From Channallabes apus (taxonomy: Eukaryota > Chordata > Actinopteri > Siluriformes > Clariidae): 64,000 nucleotides of DNA. Of the stretch, positions 55,233-64,000 are shown one piece after another; the stretch's first letter is position 1, and the number at the start of each line of letters is the position of its first letter. The translations under genes and the position numbers were made by a program. The notes under the pieces are model-generated. The model saw nothing but the letters and a program-made list of their open reading frames with translations, did no database searches and was not told the DNA's origin. The DNA is taken from NCBI GenBank assembly GCA_030522415.1, contig CM060124.1, forward strand, positions 25,293,454 through 25,357,453, read 5' to 3'.

Positions 55233-55778
55233 CTACATGAAAATCTCTCCCTGACTACTTAGGAGTGGGGTTACCATTCCCCGTGTGTCAGAGATAGATT
55301 GGACAGTACTACTGCTCCCGCATCCATGCTGGGATGTAAATCGCCCTGAGAGACAGGAACCTGGTGCGCTAGCTGTTAGTGGCGCGAGCACAGTCCGTCC
55401 TGGCGATAATATATGAGACTGCCATAGTGTTGTCCACCGCACTAGGACATGGCAGCCTCTCAACTGCTGGAGGAAGTGCTTTAGGGCCAGAATTAGAGCC
55501 ATCATCTCGAGGCAATTGATGTGCCATGCGAGAAGATAGCCTCTCCAGCTCCCTTGGGCTGGACGGTCATCAGAGACCGCACCCCAGCCTGTGAGGGAAG
55601 CATCTGTCGTTAGCCTCAGCGACGACAAAATGAACTTAGAGACCGGGGTCTGAACCACGTAGAAACGGTACGAAGCACCTGGCGCGTAACCCATATTGGG
55701 GATTGACCCTAGTGATATCCCCTGGTTCTTAGGGATGTGCAGAAGGCCCAAAGGTGTCACCGTGGATACAGCTGCCAT
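55233..55778 (-). pseudogene. DIRS RT end and RNase H
   Basis: 181 open codons. L-A-L-M-A-A-V-S-T-V just upstream and at the start is the RT connection. RNase H follows: L-T-T-D-A-S-L-T-G-W-G-A with Asp59, and H-I-N-C-L-E-M-M-A with Glu91. The third Asp would follow H-V-L-V-R at residues 110-114, but a one-base loss near 55438 shifts the frame there. RNase H would remove the RNA template during cDNA synthesis. Upstream RT palm motifs are not found in the ~600 bp available. Confidence 0.85.
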
Positions 55779-56218
55779 GAGAGCTAGGTTGTCTGAAAGT
55801 GATGGTCACTTTCTGGTCTAGCTTGTTTTCCTTGAGGGTGTTGCGAATGGGTTGAGCTAGGATGACATGCTGATGTCGAATCACTAGCCACCGGTTGCCC
55901 TGGGACTCCAGTAAGAACCAGGGCTAAATCCGTGCATTTTGTATGTGTGCGGGTGAGCTAGACCAATGGAAGGACCCGATACTGGTAAGCTTCGCCCCCG
56001 AAAGCGAACCTCAGGATCGTTAGATGATCACCATCCTGAAGCATGGCAGGAAAAACCGAAGAACTAACAGCCTATTGGAGACTGGTGTTGCCCGAAACAC
56101 CAGTGGTGGCGGAGCAAAAACACTGACCTCCTGGGGGTGCCAGGGAGAACACTTATTTGTTTGAAAGGAATTCTGGGTACCTCTCCCTATTGGGCGGCCA
56201 CCCCCATATATTTCACAC

Positions 56219-56270
<52 letters not shown>

Positions 56271-56373
56271 CACCTCCTGGGGCAGATAGTGAAACGCGGC
56301 GCACCCCAATTTTTTATGAGGAGGTGCCCGGGTCCAAAAAAAAAAAAAAAAAAAAAAAACACACTCCTTGTGT

Positions 56374-56622
56374 TTACGCCTCACAAGAGTCAGACCCGGT
56401 CGAGACTGGGTGGCCAACAATCCCGACTCTTGAGCACGGCGGGGAGAGAATTTCCCAAAAGCTTGTTCGTATAACTTCGCCCCAGAACCTAGTGGCGGCT
56501 GAGTCAACGACATCGCTAACCTTATCTTGAAGAGCCCCGCCAGTACTCAAGTCTCTCAGCAGGTCAGCCTGGTAGGCCTGCAAAACCACCATGGTGTGCA
56601 GTGAAGCACCAAGCTGACCCAC
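56374..56622 (-). pseudogene. DIRS gag-like fragment
   Basis: The frame has L-G-A-S-L-H-T-M-V-V-L-Q-A-Y-Q-A-D-L-L-R, a conserved stretch of the first product of fish DIRS elements. It is short and interrupted downstream by AT and A homopolymer expansions (56220-56270, 56335-56360). Confidence 0.7.
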
Positions 56623-57635
56623 TGCCTGAAAAGCTTTTCCCTCCAGGGAAGATAAAAGTCTACACAGCTAGAAAGGAAGTATAAGCTTACCAGGGAGGAT
56701 GATGTCCCAGGAGAGAGATAGCCTGTGAAGCGTCTCTGCTATCTGGGCGTAATCATATAATCCCGCGTTTCCACATCAACTATATTTAAATAAATAAATA
56801 AGTCGATGGCAGGAAAAACACAGCATGAATACAGCTTACTCCATGAAAGGGTTAACTCATATGGAGAGAGCTATGGGGGGGGGGGGAGAGCATCGTTGAG
56901 GCTCCGCCCCCCGGCCACCCGACAGAAGCTGCCGTCTATTGCTTGTTTTTTGTTTTTGTTTTTTAAGTGCTTAAGGCTATTTTCATCTCCGGTAAGAAAG
57001 AGAGGAATCCTCGTGATGACAACGCGGAAGAAAATGAGTTTTCTTACCTCCGTCTGCCTCAGCTCAGTCAGATGGACGAGTTTTAAGCTAGGAATGCGCG
57101 GCGGCTCGCAGCTTCTCACGGAATGCGCGGCGCGCAGCACTATTCGAAGCAGTGTAGAGATCGCACTCTGATATGGATTATCACACACGGAGGGATATCT
57201 GGTTTAAACCCGTCAAATTGGTCAGTTAAACACCTTATTTTGCTGGTTTAACACAAGCACACTTCACAACAAGGCTCTGAAGACAAATGATCTGAGGTTG
57301 TTGCCGGCTCACCTGTTTTTATAACCTCCACCTACATCTAATCAGATGATGTCACCTGGTCGAGGTTATATATAGCCAAAAACTTTGGCGTGTTTTCACA
57401 GCATGCTTCAACGACCAGCAACGCGACAAAATGGTTCTCATTGCATTTTCACACAGCATCGAGCGAAGCCTTGAAAGGGAACACAAAATGAGGTGTGTCT
57501 ATCACCCCAATACAATTGCATTCCCAAAAATGTCTGAAGTGAAACAAACACTGTATGTATGACATTCACTAAGTCTCTCCCAATATCCCTAACTTTTTGT
57601 GAGTAGTGTGTATATATATATATATATATGTGTAC

Positions 57636-58290
57636 TGTATATACAGTACTATATTATGCCTAATATTGAGTAGGTCCTTGCACTGGCCACCAAAACAGTA
57701 AGGACCTACAGTATGTGTTCTGACACATTTCTATTGGAACCAGCATTGACCTTTTTCTCAAGCTCTTCTATTCAATCAGAACAATTTGGCCCTTCTCACA
57801 GTAGCTACATATTCAATATCTCAATGGTGGCTGGAAGTGCGTGGGATACATTAGGCTGCAACTGAAGCTTTTTTCCTGAAATTGATGTTTTGAAAGCAGA
57901 AAAAAGGGCAAATAGGATTTGAGTGACTTTGATAAGGGCTAAATTATGATGGCTAAAAAACTGGGTCAGAGCATCTCCAAAGCTGCAGCTCTTGTTAGAT
58001 GTATCTGGTCTACAGAGGTCAGGACCTACTGAACCAAAAGCAGTCCAACAAAGGAAAACCAGTGAAATGGTGGCAGGGTCATGGGTGGCTAGGCTCACTG
58101 ATGTACATGGGGAGTGAATGCTGGCCCATGTAGTCTTACCCAATAGAAGAGCTACTGCTGCTGAAAAGGTTAATGATGGTTGTTATAGAATGGTGTCAGA
58201 ACACAAAATGCATCACTGTTATAGTGGCCAAAGGGAGGGCCGACTCAATATTAGGCAGGTGGTCATAATGTCATAGCTGATTAGTGAAAA
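57636..58290. mobile_element. Fold-back Tc1 derivative
   Basis: Both ends carry the same Tc1 sequence in inverted orientation: GCCTAATATTGAGTAGGTCC at 57658 and GACTCAATATTAGGCAGGTG at 58242. Inside, GTGTTCTGACACATTTCTAT (57717) mirrors ATAGAATGGTGTCAGAACAC (58186-58205). Between them the plus strand keeps the transposase N-terminus from about 57890: D-L-S-D-F-D-K-G, then L-G-Q-S-I-S-K-A-A-A-L-V, a helix-turn-helix, followed by stops. The right end GGTCATAATGTCATAGCTGATT is the family TIR. Confidence 0.7.
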
Positions 58291-58394
58291 TATAAGACTT
58301 ATTTTATACATTCTAGAACAATACAATTTTTTGTACAATACAATAAGTTTTTTTAAATTAGGTAATTAAATAAGCAACAGTCAGTTGTTAGTTT

Positions 58395-58660
58395 AAGACA
58401 CAAAGGTCAGATGTTCTGGAGTAGTTCTTGTAACAGTATTGTCAAGTGCATTTGTAAAACCCATCAAGCACGATGATGAAACTTGCTTTTATGAAGACCT
58501 TCCATGGAAAGCAATACCGAAACATTACTTCTGCTGTAGAGGAGAAGTTCATTTAGAGTTACCAGCCTCAGATATCACCAATTAACCAACAGCACATCAG
58601 ATTAGAGCAATTATGAAGGCTTTACAGATCATAAGTAACAGACACAATAACTCAATGGCA
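58395..58660 (+). pseudogene. Tc1 transposase N-terminal fragment
   Basis: AAAACCCATCAAGCACGATG, ATGAAACTTGCTTTTATGAA, CAGAGGAGAAGTTCATTTAG-like and GAGTTACCAGCCTCAGATAT, with AAGTAACAGACACAATAACTC. This is the DNA-binding part of the family whose 3' end is at 38860. No TIR. Confidence 0.68.
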
Positions 58661-59544
58661 AGTGTCACAAGGTTTATTTATTTATTCACAATTATACATT
58701 TTTGGTCTACTTACTGTAAGGTTTCGTCCTTCTGAGGTGTAATCCAAGAAAACATCTGTGTCAGAGGATTAAAAATAGAAGAACAAAAAAATCTCGGATG
58801 CCTTCGTATAAGAGACTTAAGAGGCAGAGTGCGTCTATTTTAACTCCGGGAAATTGATTTGATGAAGGTCACAGTGTCATTTGGATTGGGATTCCTTTTA
58901 AGACGCCACGTTCTTCTGTGCTGCGAGACCTCAAAGCCATTAAGGATGTCTGGGGATGCGATCGGCCTCGATCGCGAAACATTTTCAACCTTCAAACATT
59001 TTTTGTTCATGACTCGATTATGGACGTCCCACTGACGGTGCCATCTCTCAATCCTATTTAAACAATGTACATTTTTTTTCTTCTTCCCGACATAAACGTT
59101 TAGCATGAGGAGAGCTTTTTTGGCTCGGTTTCCATCTAGATTATTTATATTGATCACCAGTGAGATGAAGAGATGATGAATTTGGGGATTGTGAACTAAA
59201 TCTTACAGCCCCAGGCAGAACATCTCTAAGTAGCGCATGGTACAGGATGCTAGAAAGGATCTGTTGTGTGGATTTACCTTGGCTTAGTTGTTTGTCAGAA
59301 CAGAAGCTGACAAGCTTTCATCTATGATTTGACCCCTTTAGATAGCGAGGAGCTATCTTGTCTGATGCCAAGTGTTTAAATAGGTAAGGAAACACTAACA
59401 ATCATTTAGGAGCTACAGTAGCTAATGATCTGAATCTGAACTAGCCAATACCATATACTGTACTTCCTAGTGTATCAGTGTACATCAGGTTTTCTTCCAC
59501 CCTGCTTTCTAATATACAGTAGCACTGGTGCACAAGTGTGTGAG
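58661..59544. other. Unique stretch, possible conserved non-coding DNA
   Basis: 58840-59160 is repeat-free, retains several CpGs (ATCGGCCTCGATCGCG) and is not AT-drifted. The 105-codon minus frame there has no domain. Conservation is only suspected. Confidence 0.35.
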
Positions 59545-59735
59545 AGACTGATTAGGTCCCAAAGAGTAGTCCTGCAGATTTCAGTTCAACCTTAAAAAAA
59601 AAAAAAACACAAACACCTGCTTGTAGCCTTAGTAATCCTGAAGACCTTGATTAGCTTGTTCATGTGTGTTTGATAAAGGTTGGAGTTGGACTAAACTCTG
59701 CAGGATTGCCCCTCTCTAGGACCGAACTTGCCTCA
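59545..59735. mobile_element. hAT-like palindromic MITE
   Basis: GTCCTGCAGATTTCAGTTCA and TTGGACTAAACTCTGCAGGA are inverted; inside are AACACCTGCTTGTAGCC and CCTGAAGACCTTGATTAGCT. This is the pattern of an abundant fish MITE. An A-run (59594-59607) interrupts the left arm. Confidence 0.65.
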
Positions 59736-59933
59736 ACCTGGTCTATACCTACAGGACATCCGGAAAGTATTCTCAGTGCTTCATTTTTTCACATTTTGCT
59801 ATGTTACAGCCTTATTTCAAAATGAATTAAATGCATTATTATTTTCGAAATTCTATATAATACATAAGGTTTTGAGTGTCAAGGCAAAGTTAGTGAATAA
59901 TTTGACATGTACTGTAGGTGTGATTTTTTTTTT

Positions 59934-60136
59934 ATTCATTCATTCATTTTCTATACCGCTTTATCCTGTATTAGGGTCGCGGGGACCTGGAGCCTATCCC
60001 AGGAGACTCAGGGCACAAGGCAGGGTACACCCTGGACAGGGTGCCAGTCCATCGCAGGGCACACACACATACATACACACTCATTCACACACTATGGTCA
60101 ATTTGGGAACGACATTTAGCCTGATCTGCATGTCTT
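59934..60136 (-). mobile_element. 5'-truncated DANA-like SINE
   Basis: ATTC tail units, ATACCGCTTTATCCTGTATT, AGGGTACACCCTGGACAGGG and the CA spacer, ending at CTGCATGTCTT. Head and core are missing. Confidence 0.85.
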
Positions 60137-60149
60137 TGTATTTAATTTT

Positions 60150-60503
60150 CATTTCATTCATTCATTTTCAATACCGCTTAATCCTGTGTTCAGGGTCGCG
60201 GGGGACCTGGAGCCTATCCCAGGAGACTTCGGGCACTAGGCGGGGTACACCCTGGACAGGGTGCCAATCCATCGCAGGGCACACACACATACACACACTC
60301 ACACACCCAATCACACACTACGGGCAATTTGGGAACGCCAATTAGCCTAACCTGCATATCTTTGGACTGTGGGAGGAAACCGGAGTACCCGGAGGAAACC
60401 CACCAAGCACGGGGAGAACATGCAAACTCCATGCACACAGAGACGGGAATCGAGCCTGGCCGGGGAATCAAACCCAGACCCTGGAGGTGCAAGGCGACAG
60501 TGC
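60150..60503 (-). mobile_element. DANA-like SINE with 13-bp TSD, nested
   Basis: Nearly complete, lacking the last bases of the head (ends at GCAAGGCGACAGTGC). TGTATTTAATTTT flanks exactly at 60137-60149 and 60504-60516. It inserted right at the edge of the SINE at 59934. Confidence 0.92.
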
Positions 60504-60568
60504 TGTATTTAATTTTTTTTAAATAAATTTGTAAATACTTCTGCGAATACTTTCCGGATGCACTATGT

Positions 60569-60806
60569 ACCAGGTAGCAGGAGCCTATCTCAGGAGACTT
60601 AGTGTAGGAGATGCCAATCCACTGCAGGGCACACATATACACACACGCTACAGTATAAGCAATTTGGGAGTGCCAATTAGCCTAACCTGCATATCCTTGG
60701 ACCCAGAGAACATGCAAACCATGCACACAGACCCCGAGGTGGGAATTGAACTCAGACCCTGGAGGTGTAAGGCGACAGTGCTAACCACTAATCCACCATG
60801 CTACCG
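60569..60806 (-). mobile_element. Old DANA-like SINE
   Basis: GGAGCCTATCTCAGGAGACT, TGCCAATCCACTGCAGGGCA, GCCAATTAGCCTAACCTGCA, then a deletion, ACCCTGGAGGTGTAAGGCGA and CACTAATCCACCATGC. It abuts the Tc1 MITE. Confidence 0.75.
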
Positions 60807-61221
60807 ACATTTTCCTAACACACATTTAAATGTAATAGTTTAGCTTGGTGACCATGACACCCTGTTTGGGATTATATAGCATAGATAGCTTTTTTTTCCT
60901 CCCTTTTATCCCCTTCAAGCCATTTTCTTCTCAGCTCCCATAATTCACACCTCATTCACCCTTTCCTGTAATTTGACTTCAGTTCTTTAGCATTCTCAGG
61001 TGCTGTTTTTTTTTTTAGATACGAGTTCAAATAAGGTTTAGTTTACCTGAGAGATTCCTTTTCTATGGCTGTTTTTCTCATCTGTGAGATTTAGCCTCTG
61101 TGTGCATTCGTGTTGATCGCTAAATGCAAATGAGCATTGAATGCCAGTCACCTTTGATTTACCAGGGGCACGAAAGGGCAAAACTCTATAAAACGCAAAA
61201 CTCACAGAGATAAGGAAACAT
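60807..61221. other. Unique stretch
   Basis: T-rich at 60888-60905 and 61006-61017; no recognised feature. Confidence 0.45.
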
Positions 61222-61975
61222 TCTGATCAGCCGTAACATTAAATCCATTGAGAGGTACAGTAAGGTGAATAATATTGATTGTCTTGTTACAATAGCTCCT
61301 GTCTGGGAGTGGGATATATCAAGCAGCAAATGAACAGGGGTGTAGTTGTTAGTGGTTAGCACTGTCTGTGACCTCACACCTCCAGGGTTAAGAGTTTGCA
61401 GTTTCTCCCCACGCTTGGTGGGTTTCTTCTCACAGACATGCCATTTCTAAACGTTAGTGAGTGTGTACAGTATGTGTGTGTGAGCCCTGTGATGATTTGG
61501 CGTGAACTTGTCAAGGGTGTACCCTGCCTCATGTCTCGTGTCCCCTGGGATAGGCTCCAGGATTCCAGCGACCCTGAACAGGATGAACAGTATAGAGAAT
61601 CCGCAAGTGTGAGGGAGACTGAACAGTCAAGTTTACAAAGTCGATGTGTTGTAAGCGAGAAAAATAGGCAAGTGTAACAGATTGAGTCTGAGAAGGGTCA
61701 CGGCATCTTCAAACCAGCAGGAGTGTTGATTCATGTTTTTTTCATCACGGCTGTGCACTATATGCGCCGCTTACCTGGAGAAGACGTGGCGTCAGGATGC
61801 ACTTTGGGAAGAAGAAGGCTAGCCAGCAGAAGCAATGTGATGCGCGGGTGTTCCCTAATGACGCCATTTATTTTGTTCGCATTGCTGTGTGGATGCAGAG
61901 ACACAGCTGTTTTAGTGACACCCACGCAACTCCATCCAAGCTGAAGCAGAGCTAAAAATGAAACAAAGAAAAAAA
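61222..61975 (+). pseudogene. Tc1-like element split by a SINE
   Basis: The left TIR CTGATCAGCCGTAACATTAA and leader GTGAATAATATTGATTGTCT run to GCAGCAAATGAACAGG. After the SINE, the plus strand at 61755-61850 reads R-R-L-P-G-E-D-V-A-S-G-C-T-L-G-R-R-R, a conserved transposase stretch. It belongs to the family of the fold-back copy at 57636. The catalytic blocks are not readable. Confidence 0.68.
61340..61605 (+). mobile_element. DANA-like SINE inside the Tc1
   Basis: GTAGTTGTTAGTGGTTAGCA head, CCACGCTTGGTGGGTTTCTT, a deleted core, GTGATGATTTGGCGTGAACT, AGGGTGTACCCTGCCTCATG and CCCTGAACAGGATGAACAGT. Diverged, no TSD seen. Confidence 0.7.
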
Positions 61976-62690
61976 AAAAGATGACTAAATGGTGAAAGCG
62001 CACCTCTTAGGTATACACTCACACTTCCTCGTTTTATAGAGTTACTCTTGTCCTAATGGAGCGTTAAGTCTTTTTTTTTTCTGTACTAGGAAATACATTT
62101 TGCAACCTATAACAAAATATTAACAGTATTGTGATTATTATGACAGTTTTGTATTGACTCCTTTCACAGGTTGATAATGAAGTGTGTATAAGTGTGTGTG
62201 TGTGTGTGTGTGTGTGCCTGTATTGCTAGCCAAATCAGGGCCATCTGCTTTGGGTGAGTGAACCTTAGCTGACTCTCTGTCGCCACACTTTCCCACCGTC
62301 AGCGCTCAGCTACTAGATCGTAGTTGTCATGGAAACTGTGCAGAGAGAGAAAAAAAAATCAGGAAAGGAAGAAAGAGACAGAGCGGGGATAAAGTTCTAA
62401 ATTGCTGTACCAGTAAGCGTTGTGAACTAAATTGTGAACGTTGCTGATTCCCTGAGTATTTATTTATTTTTTTGTGCTGATCTTAGACTCCACTCGAGAA
62501 CTCAGATGTGCGTTTGTGTTTGTGTGTGTGTGTGTGTGTGTAAGAGACGTTTTACATTTCACTGTAGAGTTCCACCTCTGTTGTATTCTTACTGTATTAC
62601 TACTGGAATTTCGAAGAAATTAACGTGTTTAATGTTTTGAGAACATACCCTTGCATGTAACCAGACCGTAACCGTTTCTTAAGCGCCAGC
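61976..62690. repeat. Unique stretch with two GT arrays
   Basis: (GT)n at 62189-62217 and 62515-62541; otherwise unique. Confidence 0.6.
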
Positions 62691-64000
62691 ATTAATTCCC
62701 AAAGTGTGTCGAACATCTCTCAAAGCAAGCCAGCCGTGTTTTACATCGCCTCTTACTCGGGCGCTCTTTGAAAGGTCGGCGAACCCTGAAATGGAATTTC
62801 TCTTTGGCGAAGACTTAAAGAGGCGTGTCCGATGAGATAGCGCCGTTTTGGAGCTTTTTATCCTGTCAGGAAGAAACGGAGTGTAATATCAGATGTGTAA
62901 GTCAGGGAGTAAAATCAATTCTAAACTTTACACTGGCTCTTTCAGGGAGAGAAAGAGAGAGAGAGAAAAAATCTTGAAACTCCAAATTCCGTTTGGAGAT
63001 GAACTCGAATTCAATAAAGTGATCACCCAACATTCTTTTGGATCAGTAACAGGAAGAATTTTTCAGGAATTTAGTAACACATTGTTCTACATGTAAATAT
63101 CTTCTTACATTGCCCATAGGCAGTGTTGTCCCAGAATTCTCTTTCCATCATCCCTCCCCTCTCCCTCCTCATATGGTAATACTTCCTATGGCTCACCGTT
63201 TGCGTCCGCAGAATCCTTTTGTTTCCCGGGATTTCAATAGAAAATGTGAATGGCTTTGGTGTTGTATGTAGACACAGGAAATTGATTCATTCTTATATAC
63301 CTCTTTTTTCAGCAAATAAATCAGAGAAAACATTCAGACACCATTATGTGCATTTGTTTTGTTTCGAAGCGAGGTGGATGAATCAAGAAAATCTTCCCTT
63401 ATTTTAAACCTAACACAAACTAAAGCAAAATGGCTGCTGATTTAATCTGTATGAGAGGGCCGGACCTTCACACCTATTTTCCGCTTTAGGCACAATTGAC
63501 CATTCCTCCACAGAGATTTCAGTGGAGACTGCCTTTGTGCTAGGCCTCCGTTTTCCGACAGCACTGATGATGCCACATCTAAACAGTAATCTACTTCCAT
63601 TCTCAGGTATCATTTTCAAGACGTTTTCCCGTGGACTTGGTTTGTACACGTTTCCCGAGGAAGACAGCATGGAACTCTTGTGTTCTCACTGATCAAAATG
63701 AACCAGACTTTGGGGTCAAGCGTTCTTGGAAATGATCCCAGGGCAATAATATGAAAATGCCCTACGACTCACTCTGTGTTCACACTCCTGAGTGCGAAAG
63801 TGATAGGTAATTGTTTGCTTTCCAAGCACACACTGACACAGAGCCAGAACACGGGGCTGCACAAATCCCCCGCGCGATAATCCTAGCACTCACTCCATGT
63901 CCAGAAAAGACAAACTTCAGAGCATCATCAGCAACTTTCCACTCTCTATGGAGTCTGAAATATCCGTACACTAGTGAAATTTTATTGAATTGATGCATCA
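62691..64000. other. Unique stretch, possible conserved non-coding DNA
   Basis: No repeat family is recognisable apart from a GA-rich run (62945-62969). The part 62690-62900 retains many CpGs and is not AT-drifted. Frames at 62893-63096, 63410-63670 and 63780-63998 have no domain or splice context. Confidence 0.35.

Larger units (their letters stand above)
54262..57482 (-). mobile_element. DIRS-like retrotransposon remnant
   Basis: DIRS elements copy through RNA but integrate with a tyrosine recombinase and have inverted ends plus an internal complementary region, with no TSD. Seen here: an inverted pair 54404-54440 / 57446-57482 (GTTCCCTTTCAAGGCTTC core, two mismatches in 37) and a perfect 35-bp inverted pair 54264-54298 / 57290-57324 (GAGGTTGTTGCCGGCTCACC core). 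Minus-strand coding order is gag-like, RT end, RNase H, recombinase. At 3.2 kb it is shorter than intact members (roughly 5-6 kb); most of the RT is missing. Confidence 0.85.
53769..57614 (-). mobile_element. Tc1-like transposon split by a DIRS element
   Basis: TATACACACTACTCACA at 53769-53785 mirrors TGTGAGTAGTGTGTATA at 57598-57614, a perfect 17-bp terminal inverted repeat. The left arm keeps the transposase 3' part (53883-54221). The right arm (57483-57614) keeps the 5' leader, including AAGTTAGGGATATT on minus. The DIRS element at about 54262-57482 occupies the middle, and most of the transposase is gone. Confidence 0.82.
59756..60568. mobile_element. Tc1-like MITE loaded with two SINEs
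   Basis: The left end ACATCCGGAAAGTATTCTCA and right end AATACTTTCCGGATGCACT are inverted. The left arm also has CACATTTTGCTATGTTACAG, a fish Tc1 leader. The two SINEs (59934-60136 and 60150-60503) lie inside. The 205-codon frame at 59728-60345 runs through element and SINEs and is not a gene. Confidence 0.8.

Noticed and set aside
55233..55778. Host RNase H-like gene
   Set aside because: Inverted ends, recombinase and gag-like neighbours place it in a DIRS element, and it is frameshifted before the third catalytic Asp.
59728..60345. 205-codon plus-strand frame, the longest in the window
   Set aside because: It runs through a Tc1 MITE arm and two SINEs; no domain.
61758..62003. Minus-strand 81-codon frame with a hydrophobic start and a perfect-looking splice donor (CCAG/GTAAGC at 61775)
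   Set aside because: The GGTAAGC sits in the reverse complement of a conserved Tc1 transposase stretch (R-R-L-P-G-E on plus), and the hydrophobic start comes from an A-run. It is a transposon relic, not a signal-peptide exon.

Overview
This window looks like gene-poor nuclear DNA from a teleost fish. It has very dense CA/GT, CT, AT and tetranucleotide microsatellites, many copies of a tRNA-derived DANA/Mermaid-like SINE, several Tc1/mariner families, a Penelope-like element, a DIRS element and fish-type LINE 3' tails. A catfish or another ostariophysan is plausible, but the sequence alone does not fix the order. I found no host protein-coding gene, rRNA, true tRNA or CRISPR array. Nearly every open frame longer than about 60 codons lies in a repeat, a microsatellite or a dead transposon. 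The window therefore reads as an intergenic desert or a very large intron.

Layout. 1-9 kb: AT-rich sequence with one CpG-rich patch, two telomere-like stretches, SINEs, and a PIF/Harbinger-type element at 7258-8320. 9.4-13 kb: a long T/C-rich tract invaded by a 5'-truncated LINE and a full-length SINE with perfect target-site duplications (TSDs). 13-19.4 kb: dinucleotide arrays, old SINEs and an ~85-bp minisatellite. 19.4-24.9 kb: a diverged second copy of an unclassified ~600-bp repeat first seen at 3.7 kb, a 1.9-kb degenerate short-unit array, a second Harbinger-type element carrying a SINE and a nested inverted-repeat element, and a ~37-bp minisatellite. 25-32 kb: a decayed L2-type LINE, mariner and Tc1 remnants, SINEs. 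29.9-36.3 kb: three arrays of one ~31-bp repeat, then a ~36-bp minisatellite split by a LINE. 36-47 kb: LINE tails, Tc1 and hAT-like remnants, and SINEs, including one with a 15-bp TSD. 46-53 kb: two more minisatellites, a Penelope-like element with GIY-YIG remnants, and a Sleeping-Beauty-lineage Tc1. 53.3-58.7 kb: a DIRS-like tyrosine-recombinase retrotransposon sitting inside a Tc1 element, then a fold-back Tc1 derivative. 59.5-62 kb: a MITE, a Tc1 derivative loaded with SINEs, and a Tc1 split by a SINE. 62-64 kb: unique sequence.

Nothing here works together as a pathway. The biology is layered transposition followed by decay. The most unusual items are the unclassified two-copy repeat (3707-4355 and 19410-20007), the DIRS-in-Tc1 nest with a duplicated recombinase module, the fold-back Tc1, and the large number of old minisatellites (at least seven unit types). 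I found no new defence, toxin or regulatory system, and I cannot support a claim of one.
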